A DNA stretch of 9,168 bases. It comes from JAGGAG01 sp964638035 (GTDB lineage: Bacteria > Gemmatimonadota > Gemmatimonadetes > Gemmatimonadales > GWC2-71-9). The notes under the pieces were generated by a model. It was given only the letters and a program-made list of their open reading frames with translations, did not search any database and had not been told where the DNA came from. How positions within the stretch are numbered: the stretch's first letter is position 1; the number at the start of each line of letters is the position of its first letter. The DNA lies in the NCBI GenBank assembly GCA_964638035.1, contig CAZWXD010000045.1:1-9168 (forward strand), in the 5' to 3' direction. Position numbers and translations under genes: made by a program. This document shows positions 1 to 5,744 of this stretch, piece after piece.

Positions 1-52
1 CACGACCTCCGGGTTATGAGCCCGGCGAGCTACCAGACTGCTCCACCCCGCG
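1..52 (-). tRNA. Initiator tRNA-fMet (CAT), 3' part cut off by window edge
   Basis: Read on the minus strand from 52, the sequence gives an acceptor 5' strand, a D arm and a complete anticodon arm. The anticodon CAT is the complement of 16-18. The anticodon stem carries the three consecutive G-C pairs (GGG/CCC) typical of initiator tRNAs. The 5' end begins CGCGGGG, which fits the unpaired C1 start of bacterial fMet tRNAs. The T arm and 3' acceptor strand lie outside the window, so the C1:A72 mismatch cannot be checked. It is the last of three same-strand tRNA genes and may be co-transcribed with tRNA-Gly. Confidence 0.93.
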
Positions 53-71
53 ACGATTCCTGCGACGTTGC

Positions 72-114
72 CCTGACATCCTGACGTCCTGACGTCCTGA
101 CGTCCTGACGTCCT
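72..114. repeat. 8-bp tandem repeat array (CCTGACGT units)
   Basis: There are five contiguous octamers: CCTGACAT at 72-79, then four copies of CCTGACGT at 80-111, then a partial CCT. On the minus strand the unit reads AGGACGTC, a rotation of the GTCAGGAC unit found at 2517-2532. The array lies in the spacer between tRNA-Gly and tRNA-fMet. Each unit contains the 6-bp palindrome GACGTC. No spacer sequences separate the units, so it is not a CRISPR. Its function is unknown. Confidence 0.93.
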
Positions 115-119
115 CTCAG

Positions 120-192
120 AGCGGGAAACGGGACTCGAACCCGCGACCCCAACCTTGGCAAGGTTGTGCTCTACCAACTGAGCTATTCCCGC
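120..192 (-). tRNA. tRNA-Gly (GCC)
   Basis: A full cloverleaf reads on the minus strand. The acceptor stem is GCGGGAA paired with TTCCCGC (121-127), with discriminator T at 120. The D arm contains AGCTCAGTTGGTAGAGC. The anticodon stem is CAACC/GGTTG with loop TTGCCAA, so the anticodon is GCC (complement of 157-159). The T loop contains GGTTCGAGTCC. The 3' CCA is not encoded and must be added after transcription. It is preceded by a good promoter at 208-236. Confidence 0.97.
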
Positions 193-207
193 TTGGCGAG
201 GATGCAG

Positions 208-236
208 ATTGTAGTGCCGGGCTACCGGCGCCGCAA
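208..236 (-). promoter_or_regulatory. Candidate sigma-70-type promoter for tRNA-Gly
   Basis: On the minus strand a TTGCGG hexamer (231-236) and a TACAAT hexamer (208-213) are separated by exactly 17 bp (214-230). A start about 7 nt beyond the -10 box would be near 201, leaving a short leader of roughly 9 nt before tRNA-Gly at 192. It may also drive tRNA-fMet downstream. This is motif evidence only. Confidence 0.55.
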
Positions 237-286
237 CCGCACTCCCCGGTGCGCCCGGCGCCCTGCTCAGGCGTCCCGGGCGCGAG

Positions 287-359
287 TGGAGGCGAGGGGG
301 ATCGAACCCCTGACCTCGTGAATGCCATTCACGCGCTCTCCCAACTGAGCTACGCCCCC
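287..359 (-). tRNA. tRNA-Ala (GGC)
   Basis: A full cloverleaf reads on the minus strand from 359. The acceptor stem is GGGGGCG paired with CGCCTCC, with one G-U wobble, and the discriminator is A. The D arm reads TAGCTCAGTTGGGAGAGC. The anticodon stem is CGTGA/TCACG with loop ATGGCAT, so the anticodon is GGC (complement of 324-326). The T arm contains AGGGGTTCGATCCCCT. CCA is not encoded. A TATAAT on the same strand abuts the 5' end (360-365), too close to act as a normal -10 box for this tRNA. Confidence 0.97.
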
Positions 360-442
360 ATTATATTGGGCGGCCCGTCGCGCCTCGAAATCAAGGTGCC
401 CCGGGCCGAAGCAGCACAAGAAGCTAGTGAGGGGCCCGAAGG

Positions 443-486
443 GGTGTCAAGCGATTCTGGCACTTCCTGCACGGTGCCAGCACACC
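443..486 (+). other. Possible stem-loop upstream of the sigma factor gene
   Basis: A perfect 7-bp inverted repeat, CTGGCAC (457-463) and GTGCCAG (474-480), has a 10-nt loop. It is flanked by an outer 5-bp pair, GGTGT (443-447) with ACACC (482-486), separated by an uneven internal loop. No T-tract follows, so it does not look like an intrinsic terminator. It lies 33 nt before the chosen sigma factor start and could be part of its leader or an operator. The rest of 360-518 shows no gene I can support. Confidence 0.4.
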
Positions 487-518
487 AATCACGGTCGGGT
501 CGGGGACTACACGGACAC

Positions 519-1649
519 ATGGCGAGCAGCAGGAAGAAGGCGGCACCGGCAAAGACGACGAAGGCCCCCCCGGCCAGGGGAAAGGCCGTGGCCAGGGCCG
601 CCCGGGGGGCCAAGGCGGCCGCCCCGATCAAGGCCAAGGCGGGGAAGGGCGTCACGGCCAAGGGGGCCAAGGCGGCGAAGAAGGCCGAGCCCCAGGTCTG
701 GGATCCCCACAAGCCACTGCCGGAGCACCTCACGACGGCCCAGATCCTGGCCGCCACGCCGCCCCTCAAGCCGCGGCGGAGCCGCAAGCGCGAGACCGCC
801 AAGACCCTGGGCGTCTACGATGCCGACCGGGACATCCTCGACCAGTACCTCTATGAGGTGAGCATGACGCCCCTGCTCACCCCCCAGCAGGAAATCGCCA
901 TCGCGAAGCGGGTCCGGAACGGCGACCCCGAGGCCATGCAGGAGCTGGTGAAGCGCAACCTCCGCTTCGTCATTTCCGTGGCCAAGAAGTACCAGAACCG
1001 GGGCCTCCCCCTCACCGACCTGATCGGCGAGGGCAACGTCGGCCTCCTCACCGCGGCACGGAAGTTCGACCCCGACCAGGGCGTCAAGTTCATCTCCTAT
1101 GCCGTGTGGTGGATCCGCCAGGCCATCCTGGCCTCGCTCGCGCGCCAGGGCCGCACGGTGCGTGTGCCGCTCAACCGCACCGCCGACCTCAGCAAGATCG
1201 TCCGCACCGCCGAGGCGCTCCGGCAGGAGCTGCGCCGGGAGCCGACGCCGGAAGAGATCGCCCACGCCACCCAGCTCTCGCTCGAGGTGGTGCAGTCCCT
1301 CTCGGCGCTCAACACCAGCGACGTCCGGCTCGACGCCCCGCTCGACCCCGAGGGCGACCGGTCGCTCATTGACCGGTTCATTGCGGACGACCAGGCCAAC
1401 GCCGAAGAGCAGGCCATGGACACCTTCCTGTCCGAGGAGATCGAGGGCGCCCTTCGCACCCTGCCTCCGCGCGATGCCAAGGTGCTGCGGCTCTACTTTG
1501 GCCTGGACGGCGGCCGGGAGCACACGCTGGAGGAAATCGGCGGGATGCTGGGCGTCACCCGCGAGCGGGTGCGCCAGCTGCGCGACCGGGCCCTCAAGCG
1601 GCTGCGCGAGGGCGACGTGGGCCGGGCCCTGGCAAGCTTCGCCGCGTAG
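519..1649 (+). CDS. rpoD: RpoD/SigA-family primary-type RNA polymerase sigma factor
   Basis: This 376-aa sigma-70 protein directs RNA polymerase to promoters. Region 1.2 starts near residue 104 (DILDQYLYEV). Region 2 contains NLRFVISVAKKYQNRG and DLIGEGNVGLL, and region 2.4 reads KFISYAVWWIRQAI (190-203). Region 3 follows, then the region 4.2 helix-turn-helix LEEIGGMLGVTRERVRQL (from 337). Region 1.1 is missing, as in the Bacteroidota-type housekeeping sigma. Residues 1-58 are instead a lysine/alanine-rich, histone-H1-like tail. The ATG at 519 was chosen because the open frame further upstream runs through tRNA-Ala. No clear Shine-Dalgarno precedes it. A later start that removes part of the tail is possible. 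The family call is firm; whether it is the essential sigma or a close group 2 paralogue cannot be settled here. Confidence 0.93.
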   Translation: MASSRKKAAPAKTTKAPPARGKAVARAARGAKAAAPIKAKAGKGVTAKGAKAAKKAEPQVWDPHKPLPEHLTTAQILAATPPLKPRRSRKRETAKTLGVYDADRDILDQYLYEVSMTPLLTPQQEIAIAKRVRNGDPEAMQELVKRNLRFVISVAKKYQNRGLPLTDLIGEGNVGLLTAARKFDPDQGVKFISYAVWWIRQAILASLARQGRTVRVPLNRTADLSKIVRTAEALRQELRREPTPEEIAHATQLSLEVVQSLSALNTSDVRLDAPLDPEGDRSLIDRFIADDQANAEEQAMDTFLSEEIEGALRTLPPRDAKVLRLYFGLDGGREHTLEEIGGMLGVTRERVRQLRDRALKRLREGDVGRALASFAA

Positions 1650-1660
1650 GCATCGCCCCG

Positions 1661-1691
1661 TTGCTCCTTCGGTGCCCCAGCCATGTAGCTT
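1661..1691 (+). promoter_or_regulatory. Weak candidate promoter for mlaE, possibly leaderless
   Basis: TTGCTC (1661-1666) lies 19 bp before TAGCTT (1686-1691). The second element fits the TAnnTT core of the Bacteroidota -7 box, and the longer spacing is usual for that promoter class. Transcription would then begin at or very near the mlaE ATG at 1699, giving a leaderless message. This agrees with the absence of a Shine-Dalgarno. Two short motifs in 49 bp are thin evidence, and read-through from the sigma gene is equally possible. Confidence 0.25.
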
Positions 1692-1698
1692 GAACCCC

Positions 1699-2460
1699 AT
1701 GACATTGGCCGCCGAGGTGCGCCTCTCGGGCATGCAGGACGTGTTCGGGCAGGTGGGCCGTGGTACGCTCCGGGTAGCGCGCGCCCTGCGCGACGTGCCC
1801 GCGTGGCGCTCCCAACTGCTCGACCAGTTCGTGATCCTCGGCGTGAAGTCGGTGCCCATCGCCATCTTCATCGCCGTCTTCACCGGCATCGTCCTGGCCC
1901 TCCTCGCTTCCTACATCTTCACCAACACCGTGCCGCTCTACCTGGTCGGCGCCCTCGTGGGCAAGACGATCATGATGGAGCTGGCCCCCGTGCTCACCGG
2001 CATGGCCCTGGCCGGTCGCGTCGGCGCCAACATCGCCGCCGAGCTGGGCACCATGAAGGTCACCGAGCAGGTGGACGCGCTCGAGACCTTGTCGTACGAC
2101 CCCATCGCCTACCTGGCAGTGCCGCGGGTGATGGCGTCCACGGCCATGTTCCCCGTCGTCACCGCCTTTGCCATGCTGGTGGGTGTCGCCTCCGGCTGGA
2201 TGGCCTCGCGGCTCATCCTCGACCTCCCCACCCAGGAGTTCGTGCGTGGCCTCCGGCAGTTCTACCTGTTCAAGGACATCTGGTTCGGCCTGGTGAAGGC
2301 GGCGAGCTTCGGGTTCGCGGTGGCCCTCATGGGGTGCATCAAGGGACTGACCAGCGAGGGCGGCGCCGCGGGCGTCGGGGCCGCGGCCACCCGCGCGGTC
2401 GTGCTCGGCTGCGAGGCGATCCTGGTGCTGGATGCGTTCTGGGCGGTGGTGCTGCTGTGA
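1699..2460 (+). CDS. mlaE: MlaE-family phospholipid ABC transporter permease
   Basis: This 253-aa inner-membrane permease belongs to the MlaE/DUF140 family, which moves phospholipids in the Mla (outer-membrane asymmetry) type of system. An amphipathic N-terminal stretch (about residues 1-45) is followed by about five hydrophobic segments, near 50-72, 80-105, 145-172, 195-215 and 228-253. The family signature is clear: ELAPVLTGMALAGRVG, then NIAAELGTMKVTEQVDAL and DPIAYLAVPR. The open frame extends far upstream inside the sigma gene, but similarity to MlaE begins near MTLAAEV, which supports the ATG at 1699. That ATG has no Shine-Dalgarno. It starts 49 nt after the sigma stop and heads the cluster with mlaF and mlaD. 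Confidence 0.93.
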   Translation: MTLAAEVRLSGMQDVFGQVGRGTLRVARALRDVPAWRSQLLDQFVILGVKSVPIAIFIAVFTGIVLALLASYIFTNTVPLYLVGALVGKTIMMELAPVLTGMALAGRVGANIAAELGTMKVTEQVDALETLSYDPIAYLAVPRVMASTAMFPVVTAFAMLVGVASGWMASRLILDLPTQEFVRGLRQFYLFKDIWFGLVKAASFGFAVALMGCIKGLTSEGGAAGVGAAATRAVVLGCEAILVLDAFWAVVLL

Positions 2461-2540
2461 GTCGGGGCGTCGGGGCGTCGGGGCGTCAGGGCGTCAGGGC
2501 GTCAGGGCGTCAGGGCGTCAGGACGTCAGGACGTCAGGCC
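2461..2540 (+). repeat. 8-bp tandem repeat array, ten direct units
   Basis: Immediately after the mlaE stop there are ten gapless octamers: three GTCGGGGC, four GTCAGGGC, two GTCAGGAC and one GTCAGGCC. The variants are sorted in blocks, which suggests stepwise expansion by slippage or unequal crossing-over. The same unit family occurs at 72-114, and degenerate copies occur at 8241-8264. The array is non-coding and sits inside what looks like the mlaE-mlaF operon. Confidence 0.95.
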
Positions 2541-2577
2541 AACCCGTGACGTCCTGACGCGTTGACGCCCTGACGCC
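2498..2577 (+). other. Long hairpin formed by direct and inverted octamers before mlaF
   Basis: After the direct array and a short linker come inverted copies: GTCCTGAC (2551-2558), GCGTTGAC (2559-2566) and GCCCTGAC (2567-2574). Segment 2547-2577 is complementary to 2498-2528 at 29 of 31 positions, leaving an 18-nt loop (2529-2546). The stem ends directly against the mlaF start codon at 2578. In mRNA this would be a very stable hairpin that could slow ribosomes, block 3' exonucleases or set the mlaE:mlaF ratio. No T-tract is present, so simple intrinsic termination is unlikely. Confidence 0.8.
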
Positions 2578-3318
2578 ATGATCGAGCTCCGCGACGTGCA
2601 CAAGTCCTTCGGCCCCAAGGTCGTCCTCAGCGGCTTCACCCTCAGCGTGCGCGAGGGCGAGAACCTGGTGCTCCTGGGTCCCTCCGGTTCCGGCAAGAGC
2701 GTCACCCTCAAGGTGATCGCAGGCCTGATCGAGCCTGATGCCGGGGAGGTCCTGGTGGACGGCGAGAACGTTGCCGAGCTCGACGCCCTGGGCCTCGCAC
2801 AGCTGCGCCGCCGCCTCGCGTTCGTGTTCCAGTTCGCCGCCCTCTTCGACTCCATGACTGTCGAGGAGAACATCCGCCTCGGCCTCCGCCGGCAGGGCCT
2901 GGGGGACGACGAACAGGTGGCCCGCGTGAAGGAAAGCCTCGAGGTGGTGAGGCTTCCCGGCACGGAAGGGCGGTACCCGGCCGAACTGTCCGGCGGCATG
3001 CGGAAGCGGGTCGGGATGGCGCGGGCGCTGGCTCTTCGCCCACGCTACATTCTCTACGACGAGCCCACGACCGGGCTCGATCCCGTGACGTCCGCTGTCA
3101 TTGACGAACTGATGGTCCGCACCCGCGACCTCGGCGCCACGGGCCTCATCGTCACACACGACCTCCGGTCGGCCTTCACCTGCGGGGATCGCATCGCCAT
3201 GCTGCACGAGGGGACGCTCCGCGCCGTGGGGACGCCTGCGGAGATGCGCGCCAGCGCCGACCCGGTGGTCGCGGGCTTCATCGCCGGTCGCCCCACCTGG
3301 GCCGGGGAGTCGGCGTGA
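2578..3318 (+). CDS. mlaF: MlaF-type ABC transporter ATP-binding protein
   Basis: This 246-aa cytoplasmic ATPase would power the MlaE permease. All nucleotide-binding motifs are intact: Walker A GPSGSGKS (34-41), the Q-loop at Q85 inside FVFQFAALFDSMTVEEN (a wording typical of the MlaF group), signature LSGGM (137-141), Walker B ILYDEPTTGLDP (158-169) and switch histidine H194 in VTHD. Length is normal for the family. The ATG at 2578 directly follows the repeat-derived hairpin and no Shine-Dalgarno is visible. The stop codon overlaps the mlaD start by four bases, so the two are probably translationally coupled. The general ABC call is certain; the lipid-transport assignment rests on the flanking MlaE and MCE genes. 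Confidence 0.95.
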   Translation: MIELRDVHKSFGPKVVLSGFTLSVREGENLVLLGPSGSGKSVTLKVIAGLIEPDAGEVLVDGENVAELDALGLAQLRRRLAFVFQFAALFDSMTVEENIRLGLRRQGLGDDEQVARVKESLEVVRLPGTEGRYPAELSGGMRKRVGMARALALRPRYILYDEPTTGLDPVTSAVIDELMVRTRDLGATGLIVTHDLRSAFTCGDRIAMLHEGTLRAVGTPAEMRASADPVVAGFIAGRPTWAGESA

Positions 3319-4301
3319 GGCGCGGGCGCGAAGTGGCCGTGGGCGGGACGGTCCTCGCCGCCCTGGCGGCCGTGATCATCGCGGCACTCTGGCTCTCGCA
3401 AACCCGGCTCGGCCGGGACGTGGTGCGCAGCAGCGCCATCTTCCGCGAGGTCGGCGGACTCAAGCCCGGCGCCCCGGTGGCGCTTCGCGGCGTGAAGATT
3501 GGCCGCGTCACCGCCATCAGCCTTGCCGCCAACGACTGGGTGCAGGTGGACATGGAGTTCGATCGCCGGGTTGAGCTCCCCACCGATCCGGCCGTGGTGG
3601 CGGCGTCCTCGAGCCTCTTCGGCGAGTGGCGCGCCAACATCCTCGGGATGGGCGACCCCCAGAGTGACCCGGGCGTGGCGGCCGCCCTGGCCGAGGCCGA
3701 CTCGGCTGGGGGCAGCGCGTGGCCGGGCGCCACCCTGCCTGACATCGGTGAGCTGACCCAGCAGGCCAGCCGCATTGCCGGCGATATCGGCAACGTGACC
3801 CAGCGCCTCGAGGGCGTGCTGGACACCAATGCCGTTGCCGAACTCAAGTCCAGCATCAATGACCTGGCCCAGATCTCCCGCCGGCTCGCCGGCTTTGCCC
3901 GGGCCCAGACCCAACGGCTCGACACCGTGGGCGAGAACATCTCGATGGGTTCGACGGCGTTCGTGAACACCGTGCGCCGCCTCGACTCGGCCACCGCGGG
4001 CGGCATCGTGCCCGAAGTGGCCACCAACTCGCGCGAGGCCGTGGCCGACCTGCGGAAGGCCGCGGCCGACCTCCGCGAGGTCACCGAGGCGGCGTCGGCC
4101 AACAAGATGAGCCTGGTGAACGCGCTGCAGGCAGCCGACTCCATCCTCCGGCGCCTCAACAGCGGGCAGGGGACCCTGGGCATGCTGGCGCGCGACTCGA
4201 CCCTCTATGTCGAGACCACGCTGACCCTGCGCGAGGCTCGCGCCCTCATCTCCGACATCCGCAACAACCCGCGGAAGTACCTGAAGGTGAGCGTGTTCTG
4301 A
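3315..4301 (+). CDS. mlaD: MCE-domain (MlaD-like) lipid-transport protein
   Basis: This 328-aa substrate-binding component is anchored in the inner membrane and faces the periplasm. It has a short basic N-terminus, one membrane segment (about residues 7-27) and an MCE domain (about 38-115) with IFREVGGLKPGAPVALRGVKIG. A long helical, probably coiled-coil region follows. Repeated helices such as VAELKSSINDLAQISRRLAG and ADLRKAAADLREVTEAA suggest the channel-forming coil seen in longer MCE proteins. It ends in NPRKYLKVSVF, a C-terminal tail I associate with FCB-group MlaD homologues. The start is GTG at 3315, overlapping the mlaF stop as GTGA, with GGGGAG (3304-3309) as a good ribosome-binding site. 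It is longer than E. coli MlaD (about 180 aa). Which lipid it carries cannot be read from the sequence. Confidence 0.92.
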   Translation: MRRGREVAVGGTVLAALAAVIIAALWLSQTRLGRDVVRSSAIFREVGGLKPGAPVALRGVKIGRVTAISLAANDWVQVDMEFDRRVELPTDPAVVAASSSLFGEWRANILGMGDPQSDPGVAAALAEADSAGGSAWPGATLPDIGELTQQASRIAGDIGNVTQRLEGVLDTNAVAELKSSINDLAQISRRLAGFARAQTQRLDTVGENISMGSTAFVNTVRRLDSATAGGIVPEVATNSREAVADLRKAAADLREVTEAASANKMSLVNALQAADSILRRLNSGQGTLGMLARDSTLYVETTLTLREARALISDIRNNPRKYLKVSVF

Positions 4302-4302
4302 G

Positions 4303-4803
4303 ATGGGCAAGAAGCCGGTGGACGTGGAGGTGTCGGCGGGCGGGATCGTCTTCCGCCAGCAGCCCGGGCAGGCAGCGCGCTTCCTCCTGATCAGGGACTC
4401 GTACCGCAACTGGGGCTTTCCCAAGGGCCACCTCGAGGAAGGGGAGACCCCCGCGCAGGCGGCAGTTCGGGAGACGTCCGAGGAGACCGGGCTCGATGGC
4501 CTGGTATTGCACGGCCCGATCCGGCTCATCGACTGGCACTTCCGCTTTCGCGGCCGGCGCATCCACAAGTACTGCCACTTCTTCCTGCTCGAGTCGCCCG
4601 AGGGCGAGCCGTCGCCCCAGGCCGACGAGGGGATCTCCGACTGCCGCTGGTGCAGCCACGACCAGGCCCTCGAGCTGCTGAGCTATGACAACGCGCGGGG
4701 CGTCCTCAAGCGCGCCGGCGAGATGGTGCGCACCCTGGTGGCCGCCGGCGCGGGGCGCCCCCGCCGCCAGCCTGACGAGTCACCCGCCTCCAGTCCGTCC
4801 TGA
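4303..4803 (+). CDS. Nudix hydrolase
   Basis: This 166-aa protein carries a Nudix box, G42-HLEEG-E48-TPAQAAV-RE-TS-EE-T-G-L64, matching GX5EX7REUXEEXGU except for threonine at the first U position, a common variant. The metal-binding REXXEE glutamates are present. Nudix enzymes hydrolyse a nucleoside diphosphate linked to another group. The upstream IRDSYRNWGFPKGHLEEGE layout resembles Ap4A hydrolase and MutT-like proteins, but the substrate is not predictable. The last 20 or so residues are Pro/Ser/Arg-rich and probably disordered. The ATG lies one base after the mlaD stop, and AAGGTGAG (4284-4291) may be its ribosome-binding site. Co-expression with the mla genes is likely; a functional link to lipid transport is not shown. 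Confidence 0.9.
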   Translation: MGKKPVDVEVSAGGIVFRQQPGQAARFLLIRDSYRNWGFPKGHLEEGETPAQAAVRETSEETGLDGLVLHGPIRLIDWHFRFRGRRIHKYCHFFLLESPEGEPSPQADEGISDCRWCSHDQALELLSYDNARGVLKRAGEMVRTLVAAGAGRPRRQPDESPASSPS

Positions 4804-4806
4804 TCC

Positions 4807-5574
4807 GTGGCGGCCATCGCGGTCCTGGCGCCCCCAGCCGCTGGCGTCGCGCTCCGCCGGTCCCTCCCGAGGCCCGCACGCCTGGTTCGGTGCCGCAACG
4901 CCGACGCGCTCGATCGCATGCTCATGGGCCGCCTGGTCGACGCGGTGGTGATCTCGCCCGTGGGACCCGGCCTGCAACTCCTGCAGCGCGTGCGCGCGAC
5001 CCTGCCGGCCCTGCCGGTGGTGGCGTGGGCCCCGTTTCGCCCCGAGGATGCCGACACCCTCGACGCCTGCCGTGCGGCAGGAACCGCCCTCATCCTGGTG
5101 GAAGGGGTCGACGATCCGGTGGCCGGCGACCTCCTTGGTCGGGTCACGCTGGGCGCCCTCCGCCGCGTGGCCCTGGCCGATGGGCCGAGGGCGTTACGCC
5201 TCTCGGAGCCACTGCAACGCAAGGTCTGGGAGGTCGTGGTGCGCGAAGTCGAGAAGCCCCTCCGGACGTCCGATATTGCGCGCCGGCTCCGCGTGAGCCG
5301 CGAACACCTCTCCCGGCAGTTCGGCGCCGGCGGCGCGCCCAACCTGAAGCGCGTGATCGACCTCGCCCGGGTGGCGTGTGCCGCGCAGCTCCTCACCAGC
5401 CCGAGCCTGACACCACCGGTGGTGGCCGGCATGCTCAGCTTCGCCACGCCGAGCCACCTCTCCCTCACCGCACGCCGCATCGCGAACGTGCCATCCAGCG
5501 CCCTGGCAGCGCTGGGCCCGTCGGGCGTCCTCGCGGCATTCGTGCGGGGCCGCACCCGGAGCCGCAACAGCTGA
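4807..5574 (+). CDS. AraC-type HTH regulator with degenerate receiver-like N-terminus
   Basis: This 255-aa protein appears to be a DNA-binding transcription regulator. The C-terminal half (about 135-240) fits the AraC/XylS double helix-turn-helix: TSDIARRLRVSREHLSRQF (154-172) is the first helix pair, LKRVIDLARVACAAQLL the linker helix, and VVAGMLSFATPSHLSLTARR the second HTH. The N-terminal half alternates strands and helices like a response-regulator receiver. The position expected to hold the phospho-accepting aspartate reads VVISPVG, with serine at residue 50, so phosphorylation is unlikely. The start is GTG at 4807, three bases after the Nudix stop, with no good ribosome-binding site. 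It is the last gene before the atp promoter region. Its targets are unknown; the receiver reading is an inference from pattern. Confidence 0.78.
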   Translation: MAAIAVLAPPAAGVALRRSLPRPARLVRCRNADALDRMLMGRLVDAVVISPVGPGLQLLQRVRATLPALPVVAWAPFRPEDADTLDACRAAGTALILVEGVDDPVAGDLLGRVTLGALRRVALADGPRALRLSEPLQRKVWEVVVREVEKPLRTSDIARRLRVSREHLSRQFGAGGAPNLKRVIDLARVACAAQLLTSPSLTPPVVAGMLSFATPSHLSLTARRIANVPSSALAALGPSGVLAAFVRGRTRSRNS

Positions 5575-5652
5575 GTTTCCCCGGCGCCAGGCACGTCCCT
5601 GATGGCCCGCCGTCCGCACCCGCCAGCCCTCACGCCGTGGAGCGCGACAGCC

Positions 5653-5693
5653 TATATTCGTGCCTTGCTGTGAACCCCTCTTGTGATTAATTT
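5653..5693 (+). promoter_or_regulatory. Candidate promoters for the atpAGD operon
   Basis: Two candidates precede atpA. The first is a TATATT (5653-5658, read as TATATTCG), close to the TAnnTTTG -7 box of Bacteroidota-type sigma, with no clear upstream hexamer. The second is TTGCTG (5665-5670) with a 17-bp spacer to TAATTT (5688-5693), which would start transcription near 5700. This is the most AT-rich patch in the gap between 5575 and 5744, as expected for a promoter. I cannot tell which is used, or whether both are. Confidence 0.45.
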
Positions 5694-5699
5694 CACAAG
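5680..5699. promoter_or_regulatory. Perfect CRP/FNR-like operator palindrome upstream of atpA
   Basis: CTTGTGA (5680-5686) and TCACAAG (5693-5699) are perfect 7-bp inverted arms around the 6-bp centre TTAATT. The core TGTGA-N6-TCACA equals the consensus site of E. coli CRP and related CRP/FNR-family regulators. It would overlap the -10 element of the second candidate promoter, or lie about +25 from the first, and both positions favour repression. In RNA it could instead form a 7-bp stem with a 6-nt loop in the leader. No CRP-family gene is in the window. Confidence 0.6.
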
Positions 5700-5744
5700 C
5701 TGTCGTGCAACCGTTTGCCAACACACAACTTCAGCGCTGACGAC

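Noticed and set aside
72..114. Short CRISPR-like array
   Set aside because: Units are 8 bp and contiguous with no spacers, and no cas genes are near.
458..470. Possible sigma-54 promoter TGGCAC...TGCA upstream of the sigma gene
   Set aside because: The GG and GC dinucleotides are 8 bp apart; sigma-54 needs 10 bp, so the spacing is wrong.
249..518. Upstream extension of the sigma factor reading frame
   Set aside because: The extended frame runs through tRNA-Ala on the other strand, and the encoded residues have no sigma similarity. The ATG at 519 is far more plausible.
507..1889. 460-codon minus-strand open frame opposite the sigma factor gene
   Set aside because: It is a codon-bias shadow of the sigma gene and mlaE start, with no domain similarity I recognise.
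2461..2549. Short coding sequence through the octamer array after mlaE
   Set aside because: The apparent peptide only translates the repeat unit (VRASGRQG-like) and is the tail of a shadow frame.
3054..4568. 504-codon minus-strand open frame opposite mlaF, mlaD and the Nudix gene
   Set aside because: It spans three real genes on the opposite strand and shows no family motif.
5715..5744. TTG start at 5715 for atpA
   Set aside because: The added ten residues are not typical of AtpA, whereas the ATG at 5745 gives a normal family N-terminus.
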